A DNA stretch of 34,633 nt from Limisoma sp963601185 (GCA_963601185.1 CAVCEE010000023.1:1-34633); one strand, 5' to 3'. Counted from the first letter of the stretch, positions 1-8,156 are shown. Made by a program: numbers and translations. Notes: generated by a model not told the origin, from the letters alone.

Positions 1-27
1 CTTGCCCCAGGCTGAAGCCTGGGGTTA
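1..27 (-). repeat. REP-like palindromic element, copy 1
   Basis: Bases 5-13 (CCCCAGGCT) and 16-24 (AGCCTGGGG) form a perfect 9-bp inverted repeat around two central bases, followed by TTA at 25-27. Read on the minus strand it begins TAACCCC and closely matches the element at 333-355. The two copies therefore face each other. Short GC-rich palindromes outside genes are typical of REP elements; no mobilising transposase is seen here. Confidence 0.7.
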
Positions 28-79
28 TCGACACTGCAGCCCCTCCGGGGCGCACCCCCACGCTGACTGCCAGCACGCT

Positions 80-238
80 GACTCAGCCGACACCGTGGTG
101 CACACCCACGCTGGCACACTGACTCTGGCGCCGACTCAGCCGACACCGGGGCGCACCTCCACGCTGGCACACTGACGCTGGCGGAGACTCTGCCGACACC
201 GTGGCGCACCCCCACGCTGGCTCGCCGATTCTGCCGTG
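80..238. repeat. 53-bp tandem repeat, three units
   Basis: Three consecutive units begin with GACTC(A/T)GCCGACACCG at 80, 133 and 186, a period of exactly 53 bases. By hand, units 1 and 2 match at about 46 of 53 positions, and units 2 and 3 at about 42. A decayed unit may lie at 27-79, and a fragment (ACTGACTCAGCCG) reappears near 398-410. Because 53 is not a multiple of three, the repeat would shift frame each unit, so it is not a protein repeat. Confidence 0.8.
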
Positions 239-289
239 GAGGGGAGAGGTGAGAGGTGAGAGGGACGATGGACGGAGAGGAGAGAAGAT
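237..289. repeat. purine-rich tract with GAGAGGT iterations
   Basis: The plus strand is almost entirely purine for about 50 bases and contains iterated GAGAGGT/GAGAGGG words (about 245-263). It follows the 53-bp repeat directly and is not coding in any convincing frame. Its function is unknown. Confidence 0.5.
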
Positions 290-332
290 GAATCCGGCGA
301 GGGGAGAGCGCGCCGTAGGTGCGTCGTGTTGC

Positions 333-355
333 TAACCCCGGGCTTCAGCCCGGGG
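333..355 (+). repeat. REP-like palindromic element, copy 2
   Basis: Bases 336-344 (CCCCGGGCT) and 347-355 (AGCCCGGGG) form a perfect 9-bp inverted repeat around TC, preceded by TAA. It is the inverted counterpart of the element at 5-27, differing by compensated changes in the arms (A/T pair versus G/C pair), so the palindrome is kept while the sequence varies. The region from here to 482 has no other clear feature. Confidence 0.7.
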
Positions 356-482
356 ACAGGGATATGGAAGATTGCGCCCCGTAGTGGGCACCGCCAACAC
401 TGACTCAGCCGCCATCGGCGAGGAGCGCGCGCCACCGACGGTTGGACGTAGAGATTGATAGACAAACTAATAGATTGACACT

Positions 483-1400
483 ATGGACATTTTTGAAGTG
501 ATGGTAATTCTGCTGATTGTTGTGATAGTGGGTTACGCAGCCCGGAAGTTGGGCTATATGGACGATGATTTTGACAAGAAACTTTCCTGCATAGTGATAG
601 ACATTACGATGCCGTTGCTGGTGCTGTCGTCGGCGATGTGCCACGATGTGCCCGACAGCCACCTCATCCTGCCGCTGATTGGCGTGGGTGTGCTCACCTA
701 CATCATCCTGCTGTCGTTCGGCTTCCTCGTGCCGCGGCTCATCACGAAGAACCCAGACGAGCGAGGTATGATAGGCTTCGTCAACATGTTTGCCAACGTA
801 AGTTTTATCGGCTACTACATCGTTGACGCGATGTTTGGCACAAAAGGCATCTTCTATGCCGCATTGCTCAACGTGCCGTACTTCTTCTTTATCTTCACCG
901 TGGGCATTATGCTCATTCGGGGCAAGGTCAGTCTGCGCCAGTTTGACTATAAGGTGCTCATCAGCCCCGTGCTCATAGCAGCCTACATTGCCGCCATCCT
1001 CGTAGCCCTCGACGTGGAGACCCCCGAACTTGTCGCCCGTCCGGTGAAACTGGTTGGCGACATCACCATCCCTGCCGCACTGCTGCTCATCGGCTCCAGC
1101 ATGGCAAAGATTCCGCTCAAGTCCGCCTTTAGCAACAAGAAAGTGTATCTGGTTTCCGCCGTCCGCCTGATTGTAGTGCCGGCGTGCCTCTATCTCATCT
1201 TTATGTTGCTCAATGTGCATCCGCTTATCAACCAGATCAACACCGTGGTGATAGCCATGCCGGCGGCGAGCCTCGGCACAATCTTCTGCCTCAAGTATGA
1301 TCGCGACCCAACGCTCGTCACCTCAATCACCTTCGTCACCATCCTCGGCTGCATCATCACTATGCCGCTCATAGCGATGATTCTCGGCATAGAGATGTAA
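483..1400 (+). CDS. AEC-family permease
   Basis: A 305-residue, very hydrophobic protein with about ten predicted membrane segments. The first begins at residue 4, and a charged loop with Asp-Asp-Asp-Phe-Asp-Lys-Lys lies near residues 27-33. It has the arrangement of the auxin efflux carrier (AEC) family: two five-helix halves, with Pro-Leu-Leu-Val-Leu near residue 44 and Ile-Pro-Ala-Ala-Leu-Leu-Leu-Ile-Gly near residue 195. Bacterial AEC proteins move small organic acids such as malate across the inner membrane; the substrate cannot be read from sequence. The ATG at 483 is chosen because the hydrophobic start follows at once. No TAnnTTTG promoter is obvious upstream, where only repeats are found. 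recR follows after 62 bases with its own promoter. Confidence 0.85.
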   Translation: MDIFEVMVILLIVVIVGYAARKLGYMDDDFDKKLSCIVIDITMPLLVLSSAMCHDVPDSHLILPLIGVGVLTYIILLSFGFLVPRLITKNPDERGMIGFVNMFANVSFIGYYIVDAMFGTKGIFYAALLNVPYFFFIFTVGIMLIRGKVSLRQFDYKVLISPVLIAAYIAAILVALDVETPELVARPVKLVGDITIPAALLLIGSSMAKIPLKSAFSNKKVYLVSAVRLIVVPACLYLIFMLLNVHPLINQINTVVIAMPAASLGTIFCLKYDRDPTLVTSITFVTILGCIITMPLIAMILGIEM

Positions 1401-1425
1401 AGGAGCCGCACGATTTGCCAAACCG

Positions 1426-1457
1426 TTTCCTCCTTACGGAAATTTGGCTTATATTTG
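1426..1457 (+). promoter_or_regulatory. recR promoter, Bacteroidota type
   Basis: TTTC at 1426-1429 (consensus TTTG), a 20-base spacer, then a full-match -7 box TATATTTG at 1450-1457. The recR ATG at 1463 is only five bases past the box, so the transcript may start at or next to the start codon. Confidence 0.6.
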
Positions 1458-1462
1458 CAATT

Positions 1463-2089
1463 ATGGAAAACGAATTCTCATCAACGCTGCTCGAAAACGC
1501 AGTGTCGGAGATGTCGAAACTGCCGGGCATAGGGCGGAAAACCGCCCTGCGCCTGGTGCTTTATCTGCTGCGTCAGGACAAGGACGTAGCGTTGGCTCTG
1601 GGCGACTCTCTGATAAAACTCCGCGAAGGCATACGCTACTGTACGGTGTGCCACAACATCTCCGAGTCGGAAATCTGTCCGATATGCGCCGATGCGCACC
1701 GCGACGCCTCAACGGTGTGCGTGGTGGAAAGCGTGAAGGACGTGATGGCGGTGGAAAATACCCACCAGTTTCACGGACTCTATCACGTGCTCGGCGGACT
1801 GATTTCGCCGATGGACGGCATCACGCCGCAGGAACTGGAGATGCAGAGCCTCGTGGACCGCGTGGCTACAGGGCATGTGAGGGAAGTGATTCTCGCCCTT
1901 AGTCCGACGATGGAGGGCGAAACGACCAACTTCTACATCTTCCGCCGGCTGTCGGAATATCCAGTGATAGTGTCGATGATTGCTCGCGGTGTGGCGGTGG
2001 GCAACGAACTCGAATACACCGACGAGGTGACCCTCGGCAGGTCGATACAGAACCGCACACTCTTTTCTTCCACAATCAACAACCAGTAA
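1463..2089 (+). CDS. recR: recombination mediator RecR
   Basis: A 208-residue RecR, close to the usual length of about 200. RecR acts with RecO (and RecF) to load RecA at single-strand gaps. In order it shows a helix-hairpin-helix at residues 20-31 (Leu-Pro-Gly-Ile-Gly-Arg-Lys-Thr), a four-cysteine zinc site at Cys60, Cys63, Cys72 and Cys75, and a Toprim domain starting with Val-Val-Glu-Ser near residue 87. A longer frame opens upstream at 1415, but its first 16 residues are unlike RecR and overlap the promoter, so Met at 1463 is chosen. The glycosyltransferase gene starts five bases after the stop, suggesting co-transcription. Confidence 0.96.
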   Translation: MENEFSSTLLENAVSEMSKLPGIGRKTALRLVLYLLRQDKDVALALGDSLIKLREGIRYCTVCHNISESEICPICADAHRDASTVCVVESVKDVMAVENTHQFHGLYHVLGGLISPMDGITPQELEMQSLVDRVATGHVREVILALSPTMEGETTNFYIFRRLSEYPVIVSMIARGVAVGNELEYTDEVTLGRSIQNRTLFSSTINNQ

Positions 2090-2094
2090 GACAG

Positions 2095-3261
2095 ATGGAC
2101 AGCAAGGACAACGGCATAGACATCTCGGTAGTGATAGTGAACTATCGTGTGAAATATTTTCTCGAGCAGACAGTGCGCTCGGCAAAAGAAGCACTGGAAG
2201 GATTCCGCGGTGAGATAATCGTGATTGACAACAACTCCGGCGACGACTCCATCAGCCACCTCCGTGAGTGCTTTCCCGATGTAATCGTAATCCAGAACAG
2301 CGACAACCCCGGGTTCGGGCGCGCCAACAACCAAGGCTTCGACATTGCGCGCGGACGCTTCACCCTGATACTCAACCCCGACACCGTGATTGGCAGCCAC
2401 ACCCTCCGCGACTGCGTGGACTTCTACGAGGCTCACAAAGATGATTGCGGCGGCATCGGCGTGCAGATGCACGATGGCAACGGACGGTTTCTGCCAGAGT
2501 CGAAGCGGTCGTTTCCCACACCGTGGGTGTCGTTCTGCAAGATTTTCGGACTGTCGAAACTTTTCCCCCGGTCGCCACTTTTCGCCAAATATCATCTGCG
2601 CTACCTCTCCGCCGACGAGGCTCACTGCGTCGACATCCTCAGCGGCGCGTTTATCTTCGTGCCTACCGACCTGCTGCGCCGGATTGGAGGCTTTGATGAA
2701 GACTTCTTTATGTACGGCGAGGACATCGACCTGTCGTACCGCTTGGTGAAGGAAGGTCGCCGCAACTACTATATACCGTCGCCCATCATCCACTACAAGG
2801 GCGAAAGTACGCAGAAGGACACCTACCGCTATGTGCGCATCTTCTACGAGGCAATGCAGATATTTTTCCGCAAGCACTATCCCAACTATAGCCGCATCTA
2901 CGGCGCGACGGTGAATTTCGCCATCGCCCTGCGCACATGGATGTCGCTGGCAAAGCGTTTCTTCCGCCGCATGGTGCCACAGCGGCAGCCGGCGGTTGAG
3001 CCTTACCGTGCGGTAGTGCTGGTGTCGACTCACCCCGAGGAACTGGCGGCGAAGATTGATGCGCCCCACGGCGAAGTGGTAGCGTTTGCCTCGGTGGACG
3101 ATGTGGTGTGGCCGCAGGGGTTGACGCTCACCGTGTTCGACAACCGCGACTGCACATATTCCGAGATTATCCGCACCATCTGCTGCAAAGCAGGCGACGA
3201 GCGCGATTTCGCCACCTACCTTTCGCAGTCGGGCGTGGTAATGACCCCTAAAATGGCTTGA
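2095..3261 (+). CDS. family 2 glycosyltransferase
   Basis: A 388-residue GT-A fold glycosyltransferase of the rhamnosyltransferase/WbbL type, which transfers a sugar from a nucleotide-sugar to a growing surface glycan. The N-terminal Val-Val-Ile-Val-Asn-Tyr strand (about 12-17), Ile-Asp-Asn-Asn-Ser (about 44), Asn-Pro-Gly-Phe-Gly-Arg-Ala-Asn-Asn (about 70-78), the Asn-Pro-Asp-Thr metal motif (about 94-97) and Phe-Met-Tyr-Gly-Glu-Asp-Ile-Asp (about 203-210) are all present. There is no signal peptide or clear membrane helix. After about residue 300 comes an extra module of about 85 residues that I do not recognise. The stop overlaps the region just before the acetyltransferase start. Acceptor and donor cannot be told. 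Confidence 0.88.
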   Translation: MDSKDNGIDISVVIVNYRVKYFLEQTVRSAKEALEGFRGEIIVIDNNSGDDSISHLRECFPDVIVIQNSDNPGFGRANNQGFDIARGRFTLILNPDTVIGSHTLRDCVDFYEAHKDDCGGIGVQMHDGNGRFLPESKRSFPTPWVSFCKIFGLSKLFPRSPLFAKYHLRYLSADEAHCVDILSGAFIFVPTDLLRRIGGFDEDFFMYGEDIDLSYRLVKEGRRNYYIPSPIIHYKGESTQKDTYRYVRIFYEAMQIFFRKHYPNYSRIYGATVNFAIALRTWMSLAKRFFRRMVPQRQPAVEPYRAVVLVSTHPEELAAKIDAPHGEVVAFASVDDVVWPQGLTLTVFDNRDCTYSEIIRTICCKAGDERDFATYLSQSGVVMTPKMA

Positions 3262-3266
3262 CGGGT

Positions 3267-3791
3267 ATGGCAGAACTGATGAAAGACGGACTCGTGTCGC
3301 TCCGCGCCCTTGAGACGGAGGACCTCGACATAATCTACGAGTGGGAGAACGATGCCGACCTGTGGAAGCACGGCACAACGACTGCGCCTTTCTCGCGGCG
3401 GCTGATACTCGAATATCTGAGAAATTATTCCGCCGACATCTATGCGCAGCGGCAACTGCGGCTGATGGTGTGCCTCGAGGCGGACGGCACACGGGTAGGT
3501 ATGGTTGACCTGTTTGACTTCGACCCCACTCACCGACGGGCGTCGGTGGGGCTGATGGTGGACCGCCGCTACCAGAACCGCGGCATCGGCGCAAGGGCTT
3601 TGGCGTTGATGGCTGATTATGCCCGGACAGTGCTCCAGATGCACCAGTTGTCGGCGCAGGTGGCTGTGGACAACGGAAAAAGCATCCGTCTGTTCCGCCG
3701 GTCGGGATATGAGGACTGCGGAACGCTGAAGGACTGGCTCTGCACCCCCGACGGCTACGTTGACGTAGCCCAACTGCAACTGATTTTCTGA
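3267..3791 (+). CDS. GNAT-family N-acetyltransferase
   Basis: A 174-residue acetyltransferase of the RimJ/SpeG type that would transfer acetyl from acetyl-CoA to an amine. Visible features are Val-Ser-Leu-Arg-Ala-Leu-Glu at the first strand, a Val-Gly-Met-Val-Asp-Leu-Phe-Asp strand with Arg-Arg-Ala-Ser-Val-Gly-Leu-Met-Val, and the acyl-CoA loop Arg-Tyr-Gln-Asn-Arg-Gly-Ile-Gly (motif A, Q/RxxGxG). A frame extends to a TTG at 3258 overlapping the previous stop; the ATG at 3267 is preferred, and a further ATG at 3279 is possible. It sits five bases after the glycosyltransferase, so it may modify a sugar, but the target is unknown. Confidence 0.88.
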   Translation: MAELMKDGLVSLRALETEDLDIIYEWENDADLWKHGTTTAPFSRRLILEYLRNYSADIYAQRQLRLMVCLEADGTRVGMVDLFDFDPTHRRASVGLMVDRRYQNRGIGARALALMADYARTVLQMHQLSAQVAVDNGKSIRLFRRSGYEDCGTLKDWLCTPDGYVDVAQLQLIF

Positions 3792-3801
3792 CAGCCGCCG
3801 G

Positions 3802-5664
3802 CTATTCCTTTTCCGACAGTTCGAGCCAGCGCATCTCCTTCTCGTCGAGCAGGTTGATGATTTCCTGTATGCGCTGCGATTTGGCGGTAATCTCGTCCAT
3901 CGAGACCGTGCCGCCGCTGAGGTCCGACTCAATCTGCTTCTTCTCCTCTTCAAGCGAGGCAATTTCCGCCGACAGGGCTTCAAACTCCTTCTTCTCCTTG
4001 AACGACATCTTGTTGGCGTTCGAGCGAGGCGTGCGCACAGCCTTTTGCTCCTCTTTGCGCTTCGGCTTCTCCTCCTCTTTCTTCTGTTGAATCCGCCAGT
4101 CGCGGTAGTCGGAGTAGTTGCCCGGGAAATCCTTGACAACGCCGTCGCCCTCAAACACAAACAGATGGTCGACGGTGCGGTCGAGGAAGAAACGGTCGTG
4201 GCTCACTATGATTACGCAGCCCTTAAACTTGCAGATGTATTCCTCGAGGATGCCGAGAGTTGTGATGTCGAGGTCGTTGGTAGGCTCGTCGAGGATGAGG
4301 AAATTGGGCGTGCGCATAAGCACCGTAGCGAGGTAGAGCCGCCGCTTCTCGCCGCCGCTCAACTTGTAGATGTAGTTCTGCTGCGTCTCGGGGCTGAACA
4401 GAAACAGTTGCAGGAACTGCGATGCCGTGTAGCGCGTCTTTGCGTCGAGCACCACCACCTCGGCAATCTTGCGCACTGCATCGATTACCTTGTCTTGCTC
4501 GTTGAATTTTATGCCGTCCTGGCTATAGTAGCCGAACTTCACAGTCTCGCCGATGTCGAAATGCCCCGAATCGGGCTTCTCCAATCCGAGCAGCAACTTG
4601 ATGAACGTGGACTTGCCCACGCCGTTGTTGCCCACGATGCCCACCTTCTCGTAGCGCGCAAAGGTGTATTCAAAACCGTTGAGGATGGTCTTGTCGCCGT
4701 AGGACTTCGACACGTCGACGGCATCGAAAATCTTCGACCCTATGTAAGTGGACTTCACATTCAACTGCACCTCGGAGTCGTCGCGCCTCACCTTGGAGCG
4801 GCGGCTCAGTTCGTGGAAAGCGTCGATGCGGTACTTAGCCTTCGAGCCGCGCGCCTGCGGCTGGCGGCGCATCCAGTCGAGTTCGGTGCGGAGCAGGTTT
4901 TTCACCTTTGCCAACTCGGCACTCTGCGCCGAAAGGCGTTCTTCGCGCTTCTCCAGATAGTAGTCGTAGTTGCCGCTGTAGGAAAACACTTCGCGGCTGT
5001 CGATTTCCACAATCTTAGAGCAAATCTTGTCGAGGAAATAGCGGTCGTGGGTGACCATCAGGATTGCCATGCGGCTGCGTTGCAGATAATTCTCCAACCA
5101 CTCGATCATATCGATGTCGAGGTGGTTGGTAGGCTCGTCGAGAATCAGCAGTTCGGGTTCGTTGATAATCACCTTTGCCAATGCGACGCGCTTGATTTGT
5201 CCGCCCGAAAGTTGCCCTACGGGCTGGTTCATGTCGGTAATCTTCAGTTGCGTGAGAATCTGGCGGATGCGGTCCTCATAGTCCCATGCGCTTGAGGCAT
5301 CCATCAACTGCATAGCCTTTGCCAGCGCGTCGGCATCGCCGCTCGCCACCGCCTGCTCGTAGGCGCGGATTGCCACCGTGGCATCGTCGTCGACCGTGAG
5401 ACAGGCATCGATGACCGACAGGTTGGCATCCAACTCGGGCAACTGCTTGAGATAGCCGACCCTCAAGTCGTTGCGAAAAACAAGGTCGCCGGAATCGTAG
5501 GGCTCTTCTCCGGCAATGATGCGGAGCAGGGTGGTTTTGCCCGACCCGTTTTTCGCGATGAGTCCGATTTTGTCACCCTCGTAGACACCGAAAGTGACGC
5601 CGGAAAACAACACTCTGTCGCCGAACGATTTCGTTAAATTCTCTATCTGCAGAAATGATTTCAT
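3802..5664 (-). CDS. ABC-F family ATPase (Uup-like)
   Basis: A 620-residue soluble protein with two ATP-binding cassettes and no membrane domain, the ABC-F layout. The first cassette has Walker A Gly-Ser-Gly-Lys-Thr-Thr at about 40-45, signature LSGGQIKRVALA and Walker B LLILDEPTNHLD. The second has GNNGVGKST near 346, signature LSGGEKRRLYLA and FLILDEPTNDLD. A charged linker and a Glu/Lys-rich coiled coil (about 540-618) end the protein, as in Uup. ABC-F proteins act on ribosomes; Uup types are tied to translation and genome stability rather than antibiotic resistance. The frame extends upstream to 5727, but that overlaps the promoter, so Met at 5664 is chosen. It converges on the acetyltransferase with a ten-base gap. 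Confidence 0.93.
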   Translation of the reverse strand: MKSFLQIENLTKSFGDRVLFSGVTFGVYEGDKIGLIAKNGSGKTTLLRIIAGEEPYDSGDLVFRNDLRVGYLKQLPELDANLSVIDACLTVDDDATVAIRAYEQAVASGDADALAKAMQLMDASSAWDYEDRIRQILTQLKITDMNQPVGQLSGGQIKRVALAKVIINEPELLILDEPTNHLDIDMIEWLENYLQRSRMAILMVTHDRYFLDKICSKIVEIDSREVFSYSGNYDYYLEKREERLSAQSAELAKVKNLLRTELDWMRRQPQARGSKAKYRIDAFHELSRRSKVRRDDSEVQLNVKSTYIGSKIFDAVDVSKSYGDKTILNGFEYTFARYEKVGIVGNNGVGKSTFIKLLLGLEKPDSGHFDIGETVKFGYYSQDGIKFNEQDKVIDAVRKIAEVVVLDAKTRYTASQFLQLFLFSPETQQNYIYKLSGGEKRRLYLATVLMRTPNFLILDEPTNDLDITTLGILEEYICKFKGCVIIVSHDRFFLDRTVDHLFVFEGDGVVKDFPGNYSDYRDWRIQQKKEEEKPKRKEEQKAVRTPRSNANKMSFKEKKEFEALSAEIASLEEEKKQIESDLSGGTVSMDEITAKSQRIQEIINLLDEKEMRWLELSEKE

Positions 5665-5698
5665 ACCTCTGTTTATGTCGTTTTTACGTAATAATATG

Positions 5699-5706
5699 CA
5701 AAGGTA
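5699..5706 (-). promoter_or_regulatory. -7 box for the ABC-F gene
   Basis: On the minus strand this reads TACCTTTG, a full match to TAnnTTTG, about 35 bases before the ABC-F start. A clear -33 TTTG at the right spacing is not seen. Confidence 0.5.
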
Positions 5707-5773
5707 CAAAATTATTCCCGCCCGCATTTTTCTAACTCGTTGAGATGGCGGGTTTTTTAAGGCTGAATATGCG

Positions 5774-5881
5774 TTATTTGGACAGGAAGTTTTCCAAAAT
5801 AAATTTTATATGGCTAATTATCAATGGTTTGAAATTTGACAAATAGGTAAAAGTTTTCCAAAAAGAAAATTTTATTTGGAC
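5774..5881 (+). promoter_or_regulatory. duplicated AT-rich element upstream of nrdDG
   Basis: AAGTTTTCCAAAA occurs at 5787-5799 and again at 5851-5863, each followed by AATTTTATnTGG (ending at 5813 and 5879). TTATTTGGAC occurs at 5774-5783 and 5872-5881. Within each copy CCAAA and (T)TTGG/TGG are inverted relative to each other, and a further palindrome ATTTG-A-CAAAT lies at 5834-5844. The second copy covers the -33 box of the nrdD promoter, the expected place for a regulator. The cognate protein is unknown. Confidence 0.55.
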
Positions 5882-5906
5882 GTTAGAAAAACAATACATA
5901 CCTTTG
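5875..5906 (+). promoter_or_regulatory. nrdD promoter, Bacteroidota type
   Basis: TTTG at 5875-5878, a spacer of exactly 20 bases, and TACCTTTG at 5899-5906 match both halves of the Bacteroidota sigma-ABfr promoter. The nrdD ATG lies 42 bases further on. Confidence 0.8.
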
Positions 5907-5948
5907 AAACCACAAAAGGAACACTAAAAAATCCCTCAAAAATATATA

Positions 5949-8156
5949 ATGATACAGACAGTAATTAAGCGCGACGGCAGAGTCGTCGGCTACAACGAAG
6001 AAAAGATTAAAGCCGCCATCCGCAAGGCGATGATCCAGACCGAAAAAGGTGAGGACGAATCGCTCATACAGAAAATCACCGACCGCATCGGCATGAACGG
6101 AAAAGAGCAGATGACGGTGGAGGAAATCCAAGACAACGTAGAACTTGAATTGATGAAGAGTTCGCGCAAGGAAGTGGCTAAACGCTACATTGCCTACCGC
6201 GACCAGCGCAGCATTGCGCGCCGTGCAAAGACACGCGACATTTTCCTTGAGATTATCGAGGCAAAATCGAACGACATCACTCGCGAGAACGCCAATATGA
6301 ACGCCGACTCGCCAGCCGGCATGATGATGAAGTTTGCCAGCGAAACGACAAAACCGTTTGTCGACGACTACCTGTTGTCGCAGGAGACGGCAGATGCCGT
6401 GAAGGGCAACTATCTCCACATCCACGACAAGGACTATTACCCTACGAAGAGTCTCACTTGCGTGCAGCATCCGCTCGACCGCGTGCTCAAATACGGCTTC
6501 ACCGCCGGCCACGGCGAGTCGCGCCCTGCAAAGCGCATCGAAACGGCAAGCATCATCGGCTGTATCTCGCTTGAGACGGCGCAAAACGAGATGCACGGTG
6601 GTCAGGCCATCCCGGCTTTCGACTTCTATCTCGCGCCTTACGTCCGCTCGTCGTTCAAGGAGGAGGTGAAAAACACCGAAGCACTCTTCGGACAGGATTT
6701 CAGTGATCTCTACGATGTGGAACTCGATGATTTCATCAAGAAGCCGCTCGACGGACTTGAAGGCAAGGAGCGCGCTCTCCAGCACGCCATCAACAAGACT
6801 GTAAACCGCGTGCACCAGGCTATGGAGGCGTTTATCCACAATATGAACACCATCCACTCTCGCGGTGGCAACCAAGTGGTGTTTAGTTCGGTGAACTATG
6901 GTACCGACACCAGCGCCGAGGGTCGCTGCATCATCCGCGAGATCCTCAACTCTACATACGAAGGCGTGGGCAACGGCGCTACAGCCATCTTCCCGATACA
7001 GATTTGGAAGAAGAAACGCGGCGTGAACTACCTGCCGGAGGACCGCAACTACGACCTCTACAAGTTGGCATGCAAGGTCACTGCACGTCGGTTCTTCCCT
7101 AACTTCCTCAACCTTGACGCAACATTCAACTATCACGAGAAATGGCGCGCCGACGATCCCGAACGCTACAACTATGAGGTGGCTACAATGGGATGCCGCA
7201 CGCGTGTGTTTGAAAACCGCTTCGGCGACAAGACCTCAATCGGTCGCGGCAACCTGTCGTTCTCCACGATTAATATCGTAAAACTCGCCATCGAGTGTAT
7301 GAGTGTGCAGGACGAGAAGGAACGCATCGAAATGTTCTTCAAGAAACTCGACAATATGCTTGAGGTCACTGCCACCCAACTGTGCGAACGCTACGATTTC
7401 CAGAAAACAGCCCTCGCAAAGCAGTTCCCTCTGCTGATGTCGAAACTATGGAACGGCGGCGACCAACTGAAGCCCGACCAGACCGTGGAGAGCGTAATCA
7501 ACCAAGGCACACTCGGCATCGGCTTCATCGGACTTGCTGAATGCTTGGTTGCCCTCACCGGCAAGCACCACGGCGAGTCGAAGGAGAGCCAGGAACTCGG
7601 TTTGCGTATCGTGGGCTATATGCGAAGCAAGGCAAACGAGTTTTCGGAACGCTATAACCACAACTTTAGCGTGTTGGCAACGCCGGCTGAAGGATTGTCG
7701 GGACGCTTCACGAAGAAGGACCGCAAGACATTTGGCGTGATTAAGGGCGTGACCGACAGAGAGTACTACACCAACTCCAACCATGTGCCGGTATGGTACA
7801 AGTGCAGCCCGCGCCACAAGGCGGAGGTTGAAGCACCTTACCACGAACTCACGCGCGGCGGACATATCTTCTACGTGGAAATCGACGGCGACGCAACCCA
7901 CAACCCGGAAGCCATTTCCGACATCGTGGATCTTATCGACAAATATAACATCGGTTACGGATCGGTTAACCACAACAGAAACCGCTGCATGGACTGCGGA
8001 TATGAGGACGCTGCCGACGACCTTCAGGTGTGCCCTAAGTGCGGAAGTCCGCGCATCGACAAGTTGCAGCGCATCACAGGCTACCTTGTGGGCACGACCG
8101 ACCGCTGGAACAGTGCCAAGTTGGCTGAACTCCGCGACCGTGTGGTTCACAAATAG
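5949..8156 (+). CDS. nrdD: anaerobic ribonucleoside-triphosphate reductase
   Basis: A 735-residue class III reductase that makes deoxyribonucleotides from NTPs without oxygen, using a glycyl radical. An ATP-cone allosteric domain fills residues 1 to about 95 (IKRDGRVVGYNEEKI near the start). The catalytic barrel follows, with Met-Gly-Cys-Arg at about 414-417 holding the probable thiyl cysteine. The C-terminus has a four-cysteine zinc site (Cys680, Cys683, Cys695, Cys698) and the radical-bearing Gly711 in RITGY. All key residues are intact. nrdG, its activase, starts nine bases after the stop. The upstream duplicated element suggests regulation, perhaps by oxygen or nucleotide state, but that is inference. 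Confidence 0.97.
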   Translation: MIQTVIKRDGRVVGYNEEKIKAAIRKAMIQTEKGEDESLIQKITDRIGMNGKEQMTVEEIQDNVELELMKSSRKEVAKRYIAYRDQRSIARRAKTRDIFLEIIEAKSNDITRENANMNADSPAGMMMKFASETTKPFVDDYLLSQETADAVKGNYLHIHDKDYYPTKSLTCVQHPLDRVLKYGFTAGHGESRPAKRIETASIIGCISLETAQNEMHGGQAIPAFDFYLAPYVRSSFKEEVKNTEALFGQDFSDLYDVELDDFIKKPLDGLEGKERALQHAINKTVNRVHQAMEAFIHNMNTIHSRGGNQVVFSSVNYGTDTSAEGRCIIREILNSTYEGVGNGATAIFPIQIWKKKRGVNYLPEDRNYDLYKLACKVTARRFFPNFLNLDATFNYHEKWRADDPERYNYEVATMGCRTRVFENRFGDKTSIGRGNLSFSTINIVKLAIECMSVQDEKERIEMFFKKLDNMLEVTATQLCERYDFQKTALAKQFPLLMSKLWNGGDQLKPDQTVESVINQGTLGIGFIGLAECLVALTGKHHGESKESQELGLRIVGYMRSKANEFSERYNHNFSVLATPAEGLSGRFTKKDRKTFGVIKGVTDREYYTNSNHVPVWYKCSPRHKAEVEAPYHELTRGGHIFYVEIDGDATHNPEAISDIVDLIDKYNIGYGSVNHNRNRCMDCGYEDAADDLQVCPKCGSPRIDKLQRITGYLVGTTDRWNSAKLAELRDRVVHK

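Noticed and set aside
136..465. 109-residue frame on the minus strand over the repeats
   Set aside because: It is translated from the 53-bp repeat, purine tract and palindrome. The repeat period is not a multiple of three, so the units appear in shifting frames, and the protein has no recognisable family.
1933..3594. 553-residue minus-strand frame opposite the glycosyltransferase and acetyltransferase
   Set aside because: It is a shadow of GC-rich plus-strand genes, rich in Arg, His and Val, with no domain. The genes on the other strand have clear family motifs.
4045..5295. 416-residue plus-strand frame opposite the ABC-F gene
   Set aside because: It lies antisense to two complete ATP-binding cassettes and has no motif of its own.
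5883..7136. 417-residue minus-strand frame opposite nrdD
   Set aside because: It is antisense to an intact nrdD and to its promoter.
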